DNA of 64,000 bases from Mycobacterium sp. ITM-2016-00316 (GTDB lineage: Bacteria > Actinomycetota > Actinomycetes > Mycobacteriales > Mycobacteriaceae). The translations under genes were made by a program, and so were the position numbers. This document shows, piece after piece, positions 36,600 to 45,543 of this stretch. The stretch spans positions 2,356,001-2,420,000 of the forward strand of contig NZ_CP134398.1 in NCBI RefSeq assembly GCF_002968335.2, given 5' to 3'. Each line of letters begins with the position of its first letter. The first letter of the stretch is position 1. Under the pieces are notes generated by a model. That model was not told the origin of the DNA. It saw nothing but the letters and a program-made list of their open reading frames with translations, and ran no database searches.

Positions 36600-37772
36600 G
36601 TGAAAGTTGCCGTGGTCGCCGGGCCCGATCCCGGACATGCGTTCCCGGCGATCGCGCTGTGCCTGAAATTCCTGGCGGCCGGCGATACCGCGACGCTGCT
36701 GACGGGCCGGCAATGGCTCGACACCGCGCGGGCGGCCGGCGTCGAGGCCGTTCTGCTTGAGGGTCTGGACCTCGAAGTCGGCGATGACGACGGCGATGCC
36801 GGTGCGAAGATCCATCAGCGGGCCGCCCGGATGGCGGTCCTGAACGTCCCCGTCCTACGCGCGCTGGCAGCCGATCTCGTGTGCTCCGATGTGATCACCG
36901 CCTGTGGCGGGATGGCGGCCGAACTGATCGGCATCCCGTGGATCGAGGTCGTCCCGCATCCGCTCTACCTGCCGTCGAAGGGGTTGCCCCCGCTGGGGAG
37001 CGGGCTGGCCCCGGGTGTCGGCCTGCGCGGACGGGCACGCGACACGGTGATGCGGGCGCTGACCGCGCGTTCCATCCGGGCCGGGGACCGGGACCGGTCG
37101 GCCGCGCGCCTGGGCATCGGATTGCCCGGGCGGGATCCGGGTCCGCTGCGGCGGCTGATCGCGACGCTGCCCGCCCTGGAGGTGCCCCGCCCGGACTGGC
37201 CGGCCGAGGCCGTCGTCGTCGGCCCGCTGCACTTCGAGCCCACCGAGGCGGTGCTGACGCCGCCACCCGGACCGGGCCCGCTGGTCGTGGTGGCGCCCTC
37301 GACGGCGAGCACCGGTGCCGCCGGCCTGGCGGAACTGGCGCTGACCGCGCTGGGGCCCGGCCGCGGACTGCCCGACGGATTGCGGGTGGCGGTGTCGCGG
37401 CTGGCCGGTGCGCAGGTGGAGGTGCCGGAGTGGGCGGTCGTCGGGCTCGGCCGCCAGGACGAACTGCTGGCCGAGGCGGACGTGCTGGTGTGCGGGGGAG
37501 GCCACGGCATCGTGGCGAAAGCACTGCTGCACGGTGTCCCGCTGGTGACGGTGCCCGGTGGGGGCGATCAATGGGAGATCGCCAATCGCGTTGTGCGGCA
37601 AGGAAGTGGACGGCTGATCCGGCCGCTGACGGCCGATGCGCTGACCGCCGCGGTGGGCGCGGTGCTGGCTGACCCGGGATATCGGGCCGCCGCCGTCCGG
37701 GCCGGGGCCGGGGCGGGTGAGGTGGCCGATCCGGTACGGGTGTGCCATGACGCACCGGCGGCGACTCGGTAG
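36600..37772 (+). CDS. GT1-family glycosyltransferase (Rv2739c type)
   Basis: A 390-residue GT-B protein. MKVAVVAGPDPGHAFPAIAL opens the acceptor domain with the HAFP variant of the GHxxP loop. ADVLVCGGGHGIVAKALLHGVPLVTVPGGGDQWEIANRV (about residues 295-333) is the nucleotide-sugar donor site of the MGT/UDP-glycosyltransferase type. Sugar and acceptor are unknown. The start is a GTG directly in the divergent ephG spacer. It is followed by the DUF3046 gene after 9 nt. Confidence 0.85.
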   Translation: MKVAVVAGPDPGHAFPAIALCLKFLAAGDTATLLTGRQWLDTARAAGVEAVLLEGLDLEVGDDDGDAGAKIHQRAARMAVLNVPVLRALAADLVCSDVITACGGMAAELIGIPWIEVVPHPLYLPSKGLPPLGSGLAPGVGLRGRARDTVMRALTARSIRAGDRDRSAARLGIGLPGRDPGPLRRLIATLPALEVPRPDWPAEAVVVGPLHFEPTEAVLTPPPGPGPLVVVAPSTASTGAAGLAELALTALGPGRGLPDGLRVAVSRLAGAQVEVPEWAVVGLGRQDELLAEADVLVCGGGHGIVAKALLHGVPLVTVPGGGDQWEIANRVVRQGSGRLIRPLTADALTAAVGAVLADPGYRAAAVRAGAGAGEVADPVRVCHDAPAATR

Positions 37773-37775
37773 GTT
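37770..37775 (+). promoter_or_regulatory. -10 hexamer TAGGTT of the DUF3046 gene; leaderless start
   Basis: TAGGTT begins within the last codons and stop of the glycosyltransferase gene and is followed by 6 nt before the GTG at 37782. The gene may thus have its own leaderless transcript besides readthrough. Confidence 0.5.
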
Positions 37776-37781
37776 GTCGGC

Positions 37782-37976
37782 GTGCGCATCACCGAGTTCA
37801 ACGAACGTGTCACCGGTCTGTTCGGTGGCGCCTATGGGGCCTCGGTGCTCGTCGATCACGTACTGAGCGCGCTGGGCGGACGCACCGCCGCTCAGGCCAT
37901 CGAGGCCGGGGTCGAGCCACGGACCGTGTGGCGGGCGCTGTGCGCCGACTTCGACGTACCGCGCGACCAGTGGTGA
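37782..37976 (+). CDS. DUF3046 protein (Rv2738c type)
   Basis: A 64-residue protein, MRITEFNERVTGLFGGAYGA..., matching the DUF3046 family that actinobacteria keep next to recA. EAGVEPRTVWRALCADFDVP is its C-terminal conserved block. It is soluble and has no known function. It is separated from recA here by an inserted alpha/beta hydrolase on the other strand. Confidence 0.9.
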   Translation: MRITEFNERVTGLFGGAYGASVLVDHVLSALGGRTAAQAIEAGVEPRTVWRALCADFDVPRDQW

Positions 37977-37980
37977 GCGC

Positions 37981-38865
37981 TCAGGGTTGCGCGAGCACGC
38001 GGTCGAGGAACTCGCGTTGGTCGATCCTGACCTGCGGATCGAGGTAGATGGCGAAATGGCCGTACGGGTAGTGCCGTAATTCGCCGAGCGGCGCCCGTTG
38101 CGCGGTGGCAATGGTCGAGCCGGGAGGCGCGGTGGTGTCCTCGTCGCAGACGCACACCAGCACCGGCATGCGCAGCCGCGCGGCCTTGCGCACCGGTCGG
38201 TAGAACGGGAACCGCAGCATGAGCCGCGCCGCGAACTCGTTGCGCCAGCGTGAATCCGGCCCGACGATGGCCGCCAGGCCCGGTTCGGCGTCGGGGGCGG
38301 TCATGGCGGCCACCGTGCCGGGTGCGCCGACGGCCGGCACCAGCAGCGGTGCCGCGCCACGCCATGCCCGGATCTGATCGCGCAGCGCCAGCACGGTGAT
38401 GCGGACCGATGTCGTCGGCGGAACCTTGGCCAGTGTCGGCAGGGCATCGGTGAACGGAGCCTGGGAGACGACCGCCGCGATGGACGGGTCATCGGCTGCG
38501 ACGGCCAGGACGTGACCGCCGCTGAACGACGACCCCCACAGCGCGATGCGGGTGGGGTCGACACCGTCGAGCGTGCGGGCCCATCGCACGACCGCGCGGT
38601 AATCGGCGTGTTGGGCGGCGATGTCGATGACCTGGCGCGGTTCGCCGGTCGATGCGCCGAATCCCCGGTAGTCGAACAGCGCGACGGTGTACCCGGCTGC
38701 GCAGAACGCGTCGGCGTAGGCGGGCAGTCCGTCATCGCGGGTGCCGGAGAAGCCGTGGGCCATCACGATGCAGGCGGTGTCGCGGTCCGGCGAATCGGGG
38801 CGATACAGGTAGACCGCGAGGTGCTCACCTGCATGGGGCACTCGGAGATCTTCGCGCTGGGTCAC
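37981..38865 (-). CDS. alpha/beta hydrolase
   Basis: A 294-residue serine hydrolase. HGFSGTRDDGLPAYADAF (about residue 37) is the oxyanion region, GSSFSGG near residue 111 holds the nucleophile Ser, CDEDTTAPP near 244 supplies the acid, and YGHFAIYL near 273 supplies the His. A small helical lid lies between. The sequence resembles the dipeptidyl-peptidase/acetyl-xylan-esterase-like group used on esters or small amides; the substrate is unknown. It is divergent from recA. Confidence 0.8.
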   Translation of the reverse strand: MTQREDLRVPHAGEHLAVYLYRPDSPDRDTACIVMAHGFSGTRDDGLPAYADAFCAAGYTVALFDYRGFGASTGEPRQVIDIAAQHADYRAVVRWARTLDGVDPTRIALWGSSFSGGHVLAVAADDPSIAAVVSQAPFTDALPTLAKVPPTTSVRITVLALRDQIRAWRGAAPLLVPAVGAPGTVAAMTAPDAEPGLAAIVGPDSRWRNEFAARLMLRFPFYRPVRKAARLRMPVLVCVCDEDTTAPPGSTIATAQRAPLGELRHYPYGHFAIYLDPQVRIDQREFLDRVLAQP

Positions 38866-38910
38866 GGGCAGACCATACCGGTCTGCGTCTCGCGGCGTGT
38901 CCGCTTGCCT

Positions 38911-38926
38911 TCGAACACCTGTTCGC
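38911..38926. promoter_or_regulatory. LexA (SOS) box upstream of recA
   Basis: TCGAACACCTGTTCGC matches the mycobacterial SOS box TCGAAC-N4-GTTCGA at 11 of 12 defined positions. It lies 110 nt before the recA ATG, the usual place of the damage-inducible, LexA-repressed promoter in mycobacteria. Confidence 0.9.
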
Positions 38927-39035
38927 TAACCTGGTGTTCGTTCGACCGAGAATTACTTGTCGGTGGCTGGCCCTAACCTGACAGCCAACCGACCGGAACC
39001 CCGGTCAACCGCACGACTACCGGAGAGGTACTCCC

Positions 39036-40082
39036 ATGGCGCCACAGGCTCCTGACCGCGAAAAAGCACTCGAACTGGCGATGGCTCAGATCGAGAAGAA
39101 CTACGGCAAGGGTTCGGTGATGCGGCTCGGCGACGAGGTACGCCAGCCCATCGCGGTCATCCCGACCGGATCCATCGCCCTCGATGTCGCGCTCGGTATC
39201 GGCGGGTTGCCGCGCGGCCGCGTCGTCGAGATCTACGGCCCGGAATCCTCGGGTAAGACCACCGTCGCGTTGCACGCGGTGGCCAATGCCCAGGCTGCCG
39301 GCGGCATCGCGGCGTTCATCGACGCCGAGCACGCGCTGGACCCGGATTACGCCCAGAAGCTCGGCGTGGATACCGATGCACTGCTGGTCAGCCAGCCCGA
39401 CACCGGTGAGCAGGCCCTCGAGATCGCCGACATGCTGGTGCGGTCCGGCGCCATCGACCTGCTCGTCATCGACTCGGTGGCCGCGCTGGTGCCGCGCGCC
39501 GAGATCGAGGGTGAGATGGGCGACAGTCACGTCGGCCTGCAGGCCCGCCTGATGAGCCAGGCGCTGCGCAAGATGACCGGTGCGCTGAGCAACTCGAACA
39601 CCACGGCGATCTTCATCAACCAGTTGCGCGAGAAGATCGGTGTGATGTTCGGTTCGCCCGAGACGACCACGGGCGGTAAGGCATTGAAGTTCTACGCCTC
39701 CGTGCGTCTGGATGTCCGGCGCATCGAGACCCTCAAGGACGGAACCGACGCCGTCGGTAACCGCACCCGCGTCAAGGTCGTCAAGAACAAGGTGTCGCCG
39801 CCGTTCAAGCAGGCTGAGTTCGATATCCTGTACGGCCACGGCATCAGCCGCGAGGGTTCGCTCATCGATATGGGTGTCGAGCACGGCTTCATCCGCAAGT
39901 CCGGCTCGTGGTTCACCTACGAGGGCGAGCAGCTCGGCCAGGGCAAGGAGAATGCCCGGAAGTTCCTGTTGGAGAACCCCGATGTGGGCAACGAGGTCGA
40001 GAAGAAGATCAAGGAAAAGCTCGGCATCGGTGCCGTGCTGACTGCCGACGATGACGTTCTCCCCGCCCCCGTCGACTTCTGA
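39036..40082 (+). CDS. recA: recombinase RecA (no intein)
   Basis: A 348-residue recombinase for homologous repair and LexA autocleavage. The Walker A motif GPESSGKT is near residues 68-75, [10 protein letters not shown] is Walker B, and [23 protein letters not shown] contains loop L2. The chain runs unbroken through the site where M. tuberculosis RecA carries its intein. GAGAGGTACTCCC gives the ribosome site. The end overlaps the recX start by 32 nt. Confidence 0.98.
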   Translation: MAPQAPDREKALELAMAQIEKNYGKGSVMRLGDEVRQPIAVIPTGSIALDVALGIGGLPRGRVVEIYGPESSGKTTVALHAVANAQAAGGIAAFIDAEHALDPDYAQKLGVDTDALLVSQPDTGEQALEIADMLVRSGAIDLLVIDSVAALVPRAEIEGEMGDSHVGLQARLMSQALRKMTGALSNSNTTAIFINQLREKIGVMFGSPETTTGGKALKFYASVRLDVRRIETLKDGTDAVGNRTRVKVVKNKVSPPFKQAEFDILYGHGISREGSLIDMGVEHGFIRKSGSWFTYEGEQLGQGKENARKFLLENPDVGNEVEKKIKEKLGIGAVLTADDDVLPAPVDF

Positions 40083-40578
40083 GAAGCCGGCCGAGCCCAA
40101 ACGGGAGGAGCAGGCGCGGGACGTGTGCCTTCGCCTGCTCACCGTTCGGGCGCGCACACGTGCCGAGCTGGAATCTGCGCTGACCAAGCGCGGCTACCCC
40201 GACGATGTCAGTGCTCGCGTGCTCGACCGGCTGGTCGAAGTCGGGCTGCTCGATGACGCCGCCTTTGCCGAGCAGTGGGTGCACACACGCCGTGCCAATG
40301 CCGGAAAAGGTAAGCGCGCGTTGGCCTCCGAGCTGCGCACCAAAGGCGTCGACCCCGAGCTCATCGCCGAGACCCTCGACAGCGTGGACGCGGGGGAGTG
40401 GCGGGTGCGGGCGGAGGAGCTGGTGGCCAGCAAGCTGCGTCGCGAGAAGCTCGACGACGAGGTGAAGGTCACCAGGCGGCTGGTGGGCATGTTGGCCCGG
40501 CGCGGATACCACCAGGGGATGGCCTTCGACGTCGTCAGCACACAACTCGCCCAGGAGCGCGAACGCCGTTCGGTCTAG
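40051..40578 (+). CDS. recX: regulatory protein RecX
   Basis: A 175-residue, mostly helical inhibitor of RecA filament growth and ATPase. [42 protein letters not shown] and [16 protein letters not shown] are its three tandem three-helix repeats. The ATG at 40051 lies inside recA, giving the 30-odd-nt overlap known in mycobacteria. RecX is thus made only with RecA, which limits RecA activity. Confidence 0.95.
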   Translation: MTFSPPPSTSEKPAEPKREEQARDVCLRLLTVRARTRAELESALTKRGYPDDVSARVLDRLVEVGLLDDAAFAEQWVHTRRANAGKGKRALASELRTKGVDPELIAETLDSVDAGEWRVRAEELVASKLRREKLDDEVKVTRRLVGMLARRGYHQGMAFDVVSTQLAQERERRSV

Positions 40579-40594
40579 GCCACCTGCGTGGCGG

Positions 40595-41353
40595 TCAGAC
40601 CAGAAAGCCACCGTCGACGTTCAAGGCGATGCCGGTGATGTAGCCGGCATCCGGTGACGCCAGAAACGCGACGGCGCTCGCAACGTCGCTTGTGTGGCCG
40701 TAGTGGCCGACGGCGAGCAGCGGAGTCATCTGTTCGGCCAGTGGGCCGTCGGCAGGGTTCATGTCCGTGGCGATCGGGCCCGGCTGAACATTGTTCACGG
40801 TGATCCCGCGCGGGCCGAGTTCACGGGCCAGGCCGCGGGTGAAGCCGGCGACCGCGGCCTTGGACAGTGCGTACACCGAAAAGGCGGGCACCGGAACACG
40901 ATCGGCGTTCACGCTGCCGATGTTGACGATCCGGCCGCCCTTGCCCAGGTGGGGCACCGCGGCCTTGCTGGCGGCGAATACGCCGCGCACGTTGATGTTC
41001 ACGATCCGGTCGAACTCCTCAAGGGTGAAGTCCTCGATGAGTGCCCCAGAGGCGACGCCGGCGTTGTTGACCAAGATGTCGAGACCGCCCAGCTCGGCCA
41101 CCGTGGTGTCCACGGCGGCCGCGGTGGCCGCTGCGTCGGCGCTGTCGGCCCGGATGGCCACCACCTTTGCGCCGGCTGCGGTGAGTTCGGCTGCCAGGGC
41201 TTCGGCCGGTGCCGGCGAGGAGTTGTAGGTGAACGCCACGGCGGCGCCGTCGGCGGCCAGTCGGCGCACGATCTCGGCCCCGATGCCGCGGGAGGCTCCG
41301 GTGACCAGGGCCCGACGGCCGGCCAGTACTGGGGTGTGGGTGGTGTCGGTCAT
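40595..41353 (-). CDS. short-chain dehydrogenase/reductase (3-oxoacyl-ACP reductase-like)
   Basis: A 252-residue classical SDR: TGASRGIGAEIV (residues 18-29), NNAGVASG near 93, the catalytic Ser in NIGSVNADR, YALSK (YxxxK) near 157, and a C-terminal ITGIALNVDGG. The ATG at 41353 follows GGAGGACGTC, a strong ribosome site; the earlier in-frame start at 41398 has none. A perfect CRP motif lies 66-81 nt upstream of the ATG. The substrate is unknown. It is convergent with recX. Confidence 0.85.
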   Translation of the reverse strand: MTDTTHTPVLAGRRALVTGASRGIGAEIVRRLAADGAAVAFTYNSSPAPAEALAAELTAAGAKVVAIRADSADAAATAAAVDTTVAELGGLDILVNNAGVASGALIEDFTLEEFDRIVNINVRGVFAASKAAVPHLGKGGRIVNIGSVNADRVPVPAFSVYALSKAAVAGFTRGLARELGPRGITVNNVQPGPIATDMNPADGPLAEQMTPLLAVGHYGHTSDVASAVAFLASPDAGYITGIALNVDGGFLV

Positions 41354-41418
41354 GACGTCCTCCGAAGGCTGGGTAGGTTCGTACAGGTCAAGCTCCACGG
41401 GGGCGCGATCATTCCGAC

Positions 41419-41434
41419 TGTGATCCGCATCACA
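41419..41434. promoter_or_regulatory. CRP (cAMP receptor protein) binding site
   Basis: TGTGATCCGCATCACA is an exact TGTGA-N6-TCACA, the consensus of mycobacterial CRP, and its arms are perfectly symmetrical for 6 bp. It overlaps the last codons of the MarR gene and lies 66-81 nt before the SDR start, so the SDR gene is the likely target. Confidence 0.7.
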
Positions 41435-41870
41435 TCAGGCCGCGCTCCAGCGTGCCGAGTAGTGCGAGCGCCGAAGCGATGTCGTGATCGCCGGAGCCCT
41501 TGAGTGCGTCACGCAGCAGCCCGGACCAGATGGCTCTGATGTGGGCCAGGTTCTCGGCAGCCAGGGCGGTCGACTGCAGCAGCGATTGGCGGTTGTCGGC
41601 GGGATCGGCGGAGCGTCTGACCAACTTTTTGGCCTCCAATGCGCGGAGCGCCCGGCTCAGATTGCTGCGCTGCAGCCCTGTCGCGGTGGCGACCACGCTG
41701 GGGCTGACCCCGGGGTGGTGGTCGATGAAGCGCAGCACCGTCACCTCGGTGGTCGAGAGGTCGAGGACCGCAGGGTCTGCGGCGGTGCGCTGTTTGATGG
41801 CGCGGGAGACCGCCATGACGACATCGGCCAGGTCGGCGAGCTGCTCGGTGTGACGCACTCGGGCTTGCAT
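41430..41870 (-). CDS. MarR-family transcriptional regulator
   Basis: A 146-residue winged-helix dimer. VLRFIDHHPGVSPSVVATATGLQRSNLSRALRALEAKKLV (residues about 48-87) is the DNA-binding helix pair, followed by RSADPADNRQSLLQ, the wing. It is divergent from a Bcr/CflA drug exporter gene across a 67-nt spacer with a palindrome, the standard arrangement for a MarR repressor controlling an efflux pump and itself. The inducing ligand is not known. Confidence 0.88.
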   Translation of the reverse strand: MQARVRHTEQLADLADVVMAVSRAIKQRTAADPAVLDLSTTEVTVLRFIDHHPGVSPSVVATATGLQRSNLSRALRALEAKKLVRRSADPADNRQSLLQSTALAAENLAHIRAIWSGLLRDALKGSGDHDIASALALLGTLERGLM

Positions 41871-41900
41871 GGGGATGACTCTACCTGATAGTTATGTAAT

Positions 41901-41913
41901 GATAATTATTATC
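41901..41913. promoter_or_regulatory. palindromic operator between marR and the MFS exporter gene
   Basis: GATAAT-T-ATTATC is a perfect 6-bp inverted repeat about one base, in an AT-rich spacer of otherwise GC-rich DNA. Further GTTAT (41891-41895) and ATAAC (41916-41920) arms flank it. Size, symmetry and AT content fit a MarR-type operator. Confidence 0.6.
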
Positions 41914-41937
41914 CGATAACCATTTCTGGAGCTGCCC

Positions 41938-43167
41938 ATGACGACCCCGGTCGACACCCCCGCGCGCACCGAGAGCGGACCGCGCATCACCACCGGCCTG
42001 CTGATCACCCTCGCGCTGCTGTCGGCGGTGGCACCGTTCGCCACCGATCTCTACCTGCCGGCATTCCCCGAAATGGTCGCCGATCTGCACACCTCACCGA
42101 CGAATGTGCAACTCACCCTGACCACCTTCCTCATCGGTCTTGCCCTGGGGCAGTTGATCTTCGGGCCGCTGTCCGATCGCTACGGCAGGCTCCGGCCGCT
42201 GATCATCGGCGCCGCCATCTGCGTGGTCGCCAGCGTCGTGGCCATGTTTGCGTCGACCATCGAGGTGCTCATCGCCGCCCGGCTGGCCCAGGGCCTCACC
42301 GGCGCCGCGGGCATGGTGATCGGCCGCGCGATCATCTCCGACCTGGCCACCGGCCGGTCCGCCGCCCGGGCGTTCAGCCTGATGATGATCGTCGGTGGCC
42401 TCGCCCCGATCGCCGCCCCGCTGGCCGGCGGATTCCTGGTCGGCCCGCTGGGCTGGCGCGGCGCACTGGCGGTCATCCTGGTGCTGGTCGTGCTGATGCT
42501 GGTCGCCGCGCTGGTGGTGATCCGCGAAACCCACACCGAGGAACGGCGGACCGCACTGCGGGCCGACAGGGCCACCGCGGGCTCGCCGCTGCGGCAGCTG
42601 ATCAGTCGTCGATACGTCGGCAACGTCGTCGCCTTCGGATTCGCGTTCGCCGTGATGATGGCCTACATCTCGGCCTCGCCGTTCGTCTATCAGACCATGA
42701 TGGGGCTGAGTGCCGCGCAGTACGGCGCGGTGTTCGGAGTGAATGCCTTCGGTCTGCTGCTGATGAGCGCGCTGAGTGCCCGGTTGTCCGCCCGCACCGA
42801 GCCGCACACCCTGGCCGGCGTCGGCCTGGCGGTCATCACGGTCTCCAGCATCGGCGTGCTGGCCCTGTCCTGGACGGGCGTCCCGGCCGGCTGGCTGGCG
42901 ATCCCACTGTTCAGCGCCGTGGCGGGGATGGGCCTGATCTTCGGCAATGCGACCGCGCTGGCGCTCTCGGCCGCCCCGCGGGCGGCCGGCACCGCCTCGG
43001 CCGCGCTGGGGGCCACCCAGTTCCTGCTGGCCGCCGCCGTCTCACCGCTGGTCAGTCTGGCCGGCGAGCGCACGGCCGGCCCGCTGGGCATCGTGATGGT
43101 CTGTTGCTCGGTGATCGCGGGTGCGGGCCTGGTACTGGCCCGCAATCAGACGCCGGGCCCGTCCTGA
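41938..43167 (+). CDS. Bcr/CflA-family multidrug efflux MFS transporter
   Basis: A 409-residue transporter with 12 predicted helices. APFATDLYLPAFPEMVADL at residues 32-50 is the Bcr/CflA signature (D-x-Y-L-P), GQLIFGPLSDRYGRLRPL near 71 is MFS motif A, and LTGAAGMVIGRAIISDLA near 122 is motif C-like. It should export drugs by proton antiport. The start ATG follows GGAGCTGCCC. It converges on the glutamate importer genes with a 22-nt overlap. Confidence 0.9.
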   Translation: MTTPVDTPARTESGPRITTGLLITLALLSAVAPFATDLYLPAFPEMVADLHTSPTNVQLTLTTFLIGLALGQLIFGPLSDRYGRLRPLIIGAAICVVASVVAMFASTIEVLIAARLAQGLTGAAGMVIGRAIISDLATGRSAARAFSLMMIVGGLAPIAAPLAGGFLVGPLGWRGALAVILVLVVLMLVAALVVIRETHTEERRTALRADRATAGSPLRQLISRRYVGNVVAFGFAFAVMMAYISASPFVYQTMMGLSAAQYGAVFGVNAFGLLLMSALSARLSARTEPHTLAGVGLAVITVSSIGVLALSWTGVPAGWLAIPLFSAVAGMGLIFGNATALALSAAPRAAGTASAALGATQFLLAAAVSPLVSLAGERTAGPLGIVMVCCSVIAGAGLVLARNQTPGPS

Positions 43168-44015
43168 ATGACGGGTCGGGCAGCCAGCGGCGCGGGTCCC
43201 TTCTTGGACCGGCGCAACCGGGCCTCGAGGCGGGTGGCCAAGGACGACAGGGCGAAGTTCAGCCCGATCATCAGGGCCGCGATGACGATGAGCGCGGGGA
43301 TGTAGTTGCCGTAGGACGAGCCGATGCTCTGGCCCTGGCGCACCATTTCCACGAACGTGATCTGGTAGCCGATCGCGGTGTCCTTGAGCACCACCACCAT
43401 CTGTGACACCAGCACCGGCAGCATCGAGGTGATGGCCTGCGGCAACTGGATCGAGCCCATGGTCTGGCTCCACGTCATGCCCAGCGCGGACGCGGCCTCG
43501 GCCTGTCCCCGCGGCAGTGAGTGCACGCCGCTGCGCACGATCTCGGCGATCACCGCCGAGTTGTACAGGGTCAGGCCGGTGATCACGCCGGCCAGCGCCA
43601 GGTACTCCGAGGGAAAGACGTTGTACTGCGCGAACAACGCGTAGGAGAACAACATCATGATGAGCACCGGCACGGCCCGGAAGAACTCCACGAAGGTCGC
43701 ACACGCCCAGCTCACCACCGGGATAGGGGACAGCCTGCCCACCCCGAGCAGGCACCCGAGCACCAGCGCCAGCACGATGGACACCGCCGCCGCGGTCAGG
43801 GTGCCCTCGATACCGGGCAGCACATACGTCGTCCACAGGTCCGGGGTGAGGAAGGGCTCCCACTTGGCGGCGGTGAACTGTTCGGCGGCGGCGAACTTCC
43901 AGATCACCCAGCCGAAGATCAGTGCGAAGGCGACAACCGTCAGGCCGGCCAGCATCCGGTGCCGGACCCGGGCGCGCGGACCCGGTGCATCGAAGAGAAC
44001 CGTCGCGCCGCTCAC
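43146..44015 (-). CDS. gluD: amino-acid (glutamate-type) ABC transporter permease GluD
   Basis: A 289-residue HisMQ-type inner-membrane permease. One N-terminal helix (about residues 20-38) is followed by a five-helix core. The EAA loop AEAASALGMTWSQTMGSIQLPQAI near residue 168 contacts the ATPase. The GTG start overlaps the gluC stop by 4 nt. The C-terminus is basic (RLEARLRRSKKG). It is the last gene of the D-C-B-A block on the minus strand. Confidence 0.88.
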   Translation of the reverse strand: MSGATVLFDAPGPRARVRHRMLAGLTVVAFALIFGWVIWKFAAAEQFTAAKWEPFLTPDLWTTYVLPGIEGTLTAAAVSIVLALVLGCLLGVGRLSPIPVVSWACATFVEFFRAVPVLIMMLFSYALFAQYNVFPSEYLALAGVITGLTLYNSAVIAEIVRSGVHSLPRGQAEAASALGMTWSQTMGSIQLPQAITSMLPVLVSQMVVVLKDTAIGYQITFVEMVRQGQSIGSSYGNYIPALIVIAALMIGLNFALSSLATRLEARLRRSKKGPAPLAARPVIQDGPGV

Positions 44016-44692
44016 CTCAGCACCGCCAGTCGTTTGCCGAGCCAGCCGAACAGCAACCCGGTCGGCAACGTCAGGATGACGAAACCGATCGCGAAGATCC
44101 CGCCGACGAGCAGCAGTGCCGAGGTGTTCTCCACCATCTCCTTCATCAACAACGCCGCCTCGGCCACGCCGATCGCCGAGGCGATGGTGGTGTTCTTGGT
44201 CAGGGCGATCAACACCGAACCGAGCGGGATGATCACCGCGCGAAAGGCCTGCGGCAGCATGATGATCCGCAGGTTCTGCGAGAAGGTCAGGCCCAGAGAC
44301 CGCGCGGCCTCGGCCTGTCCCAGCGGCACGGTGTTGATCCCGGACCGGATCGCCTCACACACGAAAGCCGCGGTATAGACCGTCAATCCGAGCACGGCCA
44401 GCCGGAAGTTGCTGTCCACGATCGAGGTCGGCGAGTCCGGATCCGTCAGCGTGATGTGCAACGTGTTGGCGAGACCCAGCGAGCAGAACACCAGGATCAG
44501 GGTCAGCGGGGTGTTGCGCACCACGTTCACATACGTGGTGCCCAACCCCCGCATCACCGGTATCGGCGACAGTCGCATCGCCGCCAGTGCGGTGCCCAGC
44601 ACCAGCGCACCGACGCCGGAGAGCACCGTCAGCTGGATGGTGATCCAGAACGCGGCATAGATCCGGTCCTGGTACTCGGTGAAGATCTCCAC
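44012..44692 (-). CDS. gluC: amino-acid (glutamate-type) ABC transporter permease GluC
   Basis: A 226-residue HisMQ-type permease with five helices. The ATPase-docking loop is AEAARSLGLTFSQNLRIIMLPQAF near residue 130. The start GTG follows the gluB stop by 12 nt. Together with GluD it should form the membrane channel of the importer. Confidence 0.88.
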   Translation of the reverse strand: MEIFTEYQDRIYAAFWITIQLTVLSGVGALVLGTALAAMRLSPIPVMRGLGTTYVNVVRNTPLTLILVFCSLGLANTLHITLTDPDSPTSIVDSNFRLAVLGLTVYTAAFVCEAIRSGINTVPLGQAEAARSLGLTFSQNLRIIMLPQAFRAVIIPLGSVLIALTKNTTIASAIGVAEAALLMKEMVENTSALLLVGGIFAIGFVILTLPTGLLFGWLGKRLAVLR

Positions 44693-44704
44693 GTGCCTGC
44701 GCGG

Positions 44705-45517
44705 CTACTTGTCGACGGCCGGCGGCTCGGGCGCGGTGATGCCTGCGGGCCCGAGGTTCTTGTCGAAGGCTTCCTTCCAGGCGCCGTCGGCCTCCATCTT
44801 GGTGATGGCGTCGTTGATCTTGGTGCGCATTTCGGTGTCGTCCTTCTTCAGGCCGATGCCGTAACGCTCCTCGGAGAACGGCTCACCGACGATCTTGAAG
44901 GTTCCGGGGGACTGCGCGGCATACCCGGCCAGGATGACCTCGTCGGTGGTCACCGCGTCGATGGCTCCGGTCTTGAGTGCCTCGACACAGGCCGAATAGG
45001 TGTCGTACTGCTGCAGCTGCACGCCGGGGTACTTGTCCTTGATGCGCTGGGCCGGGGTCGAGCCGGTGACCGAACACAGCTTCTTGTTGTTCTCCAACGA
45101 TTCCGCGCCGACGATGTCGGAGTTGTCGGCGCGTACCAGCAGGCTCTGCCCGGTGATCAGGTACGGCCCGGCGAAATCCACCTTCTCCTTGCGGGCGTCG
45201 GTGATCGAATACGTCGCGACGATGAAATCGACCTGACCGTTCTGGATCAGCGTCTCGCGCTGCGAGGACGGCGACTCTTTCCACTCGATGTCTTCGGGGG
45301 CGTAGCCGAGTTGCTCGGCGACATAGGTGGCGACATCGACGTCGAACCCGCTCATGGTGCCGTCCGGGTTCTTCAGCCCCAGACCGGGCTGATCGAACTT
45401 GGTGCCGATGACGACCTTGGATTCGTCGCCACCGCCTCCGCCGCAGGCGGCGAGGGTCAGCGGTAGCGCTGCGGCCACAATGGCGGCGGCAGCCACCCGG
45501 AAGCGCAGAGACGACAT
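44705..45517 (-). CDS. gluB: glutamate-type ABC transporter substrate-binding lipoprotein GluB
   Basis: A 270-residue periplasmic-face receptor. A signal peptide ends in the lipobox LAAC (lipidated Cys25) followed by a Gly linker. The SBP_bac_3 fold is clear from FDVDVATYVAEQLGY (near residue 60), VDFIVATYSITDARKEKVDFAGPYL (near 100) and DAVTTDEVILAGYA. This fold binds polar amino acids. Glutamate is assigned by the C-D permease arrangement known from Corynebacterium and not by binding residues. Confidence 0.85.
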   Translation of the reverse strand: MSSLRFRVAAAAIVAAALPLTLAACGGGGGDESKVVIGTKFDQPGLGLKNPDGTMSGFDVDVATYVAEQLGYAPEDIEWKESPSSQRETLIQNGQVDFIVATYSITDARKEKVDFAGPYLITGQSLLVRADNSDIVGAESLENNKKLCSVTGSTPAQRIKDKYPGVQLQQYDTYSACVEALKTGAIDAVTTDEVILAGYAAQSPGTFKIVGEPFSEERYGIGLKKDDTEMRTKINDAITKMEADGAWKEAFDKNLGPAGITAPEPPAVDK

Positions 45518-45543
45518 GTCATGGTCCTTTCGGTGGTGGACGA

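Noticed and set aside
39036..40082. RecA intein as in M. tuberculosis
   Set aside because: The coding sequence is a continuous 348-residue RecA without insertion or intein motifs.
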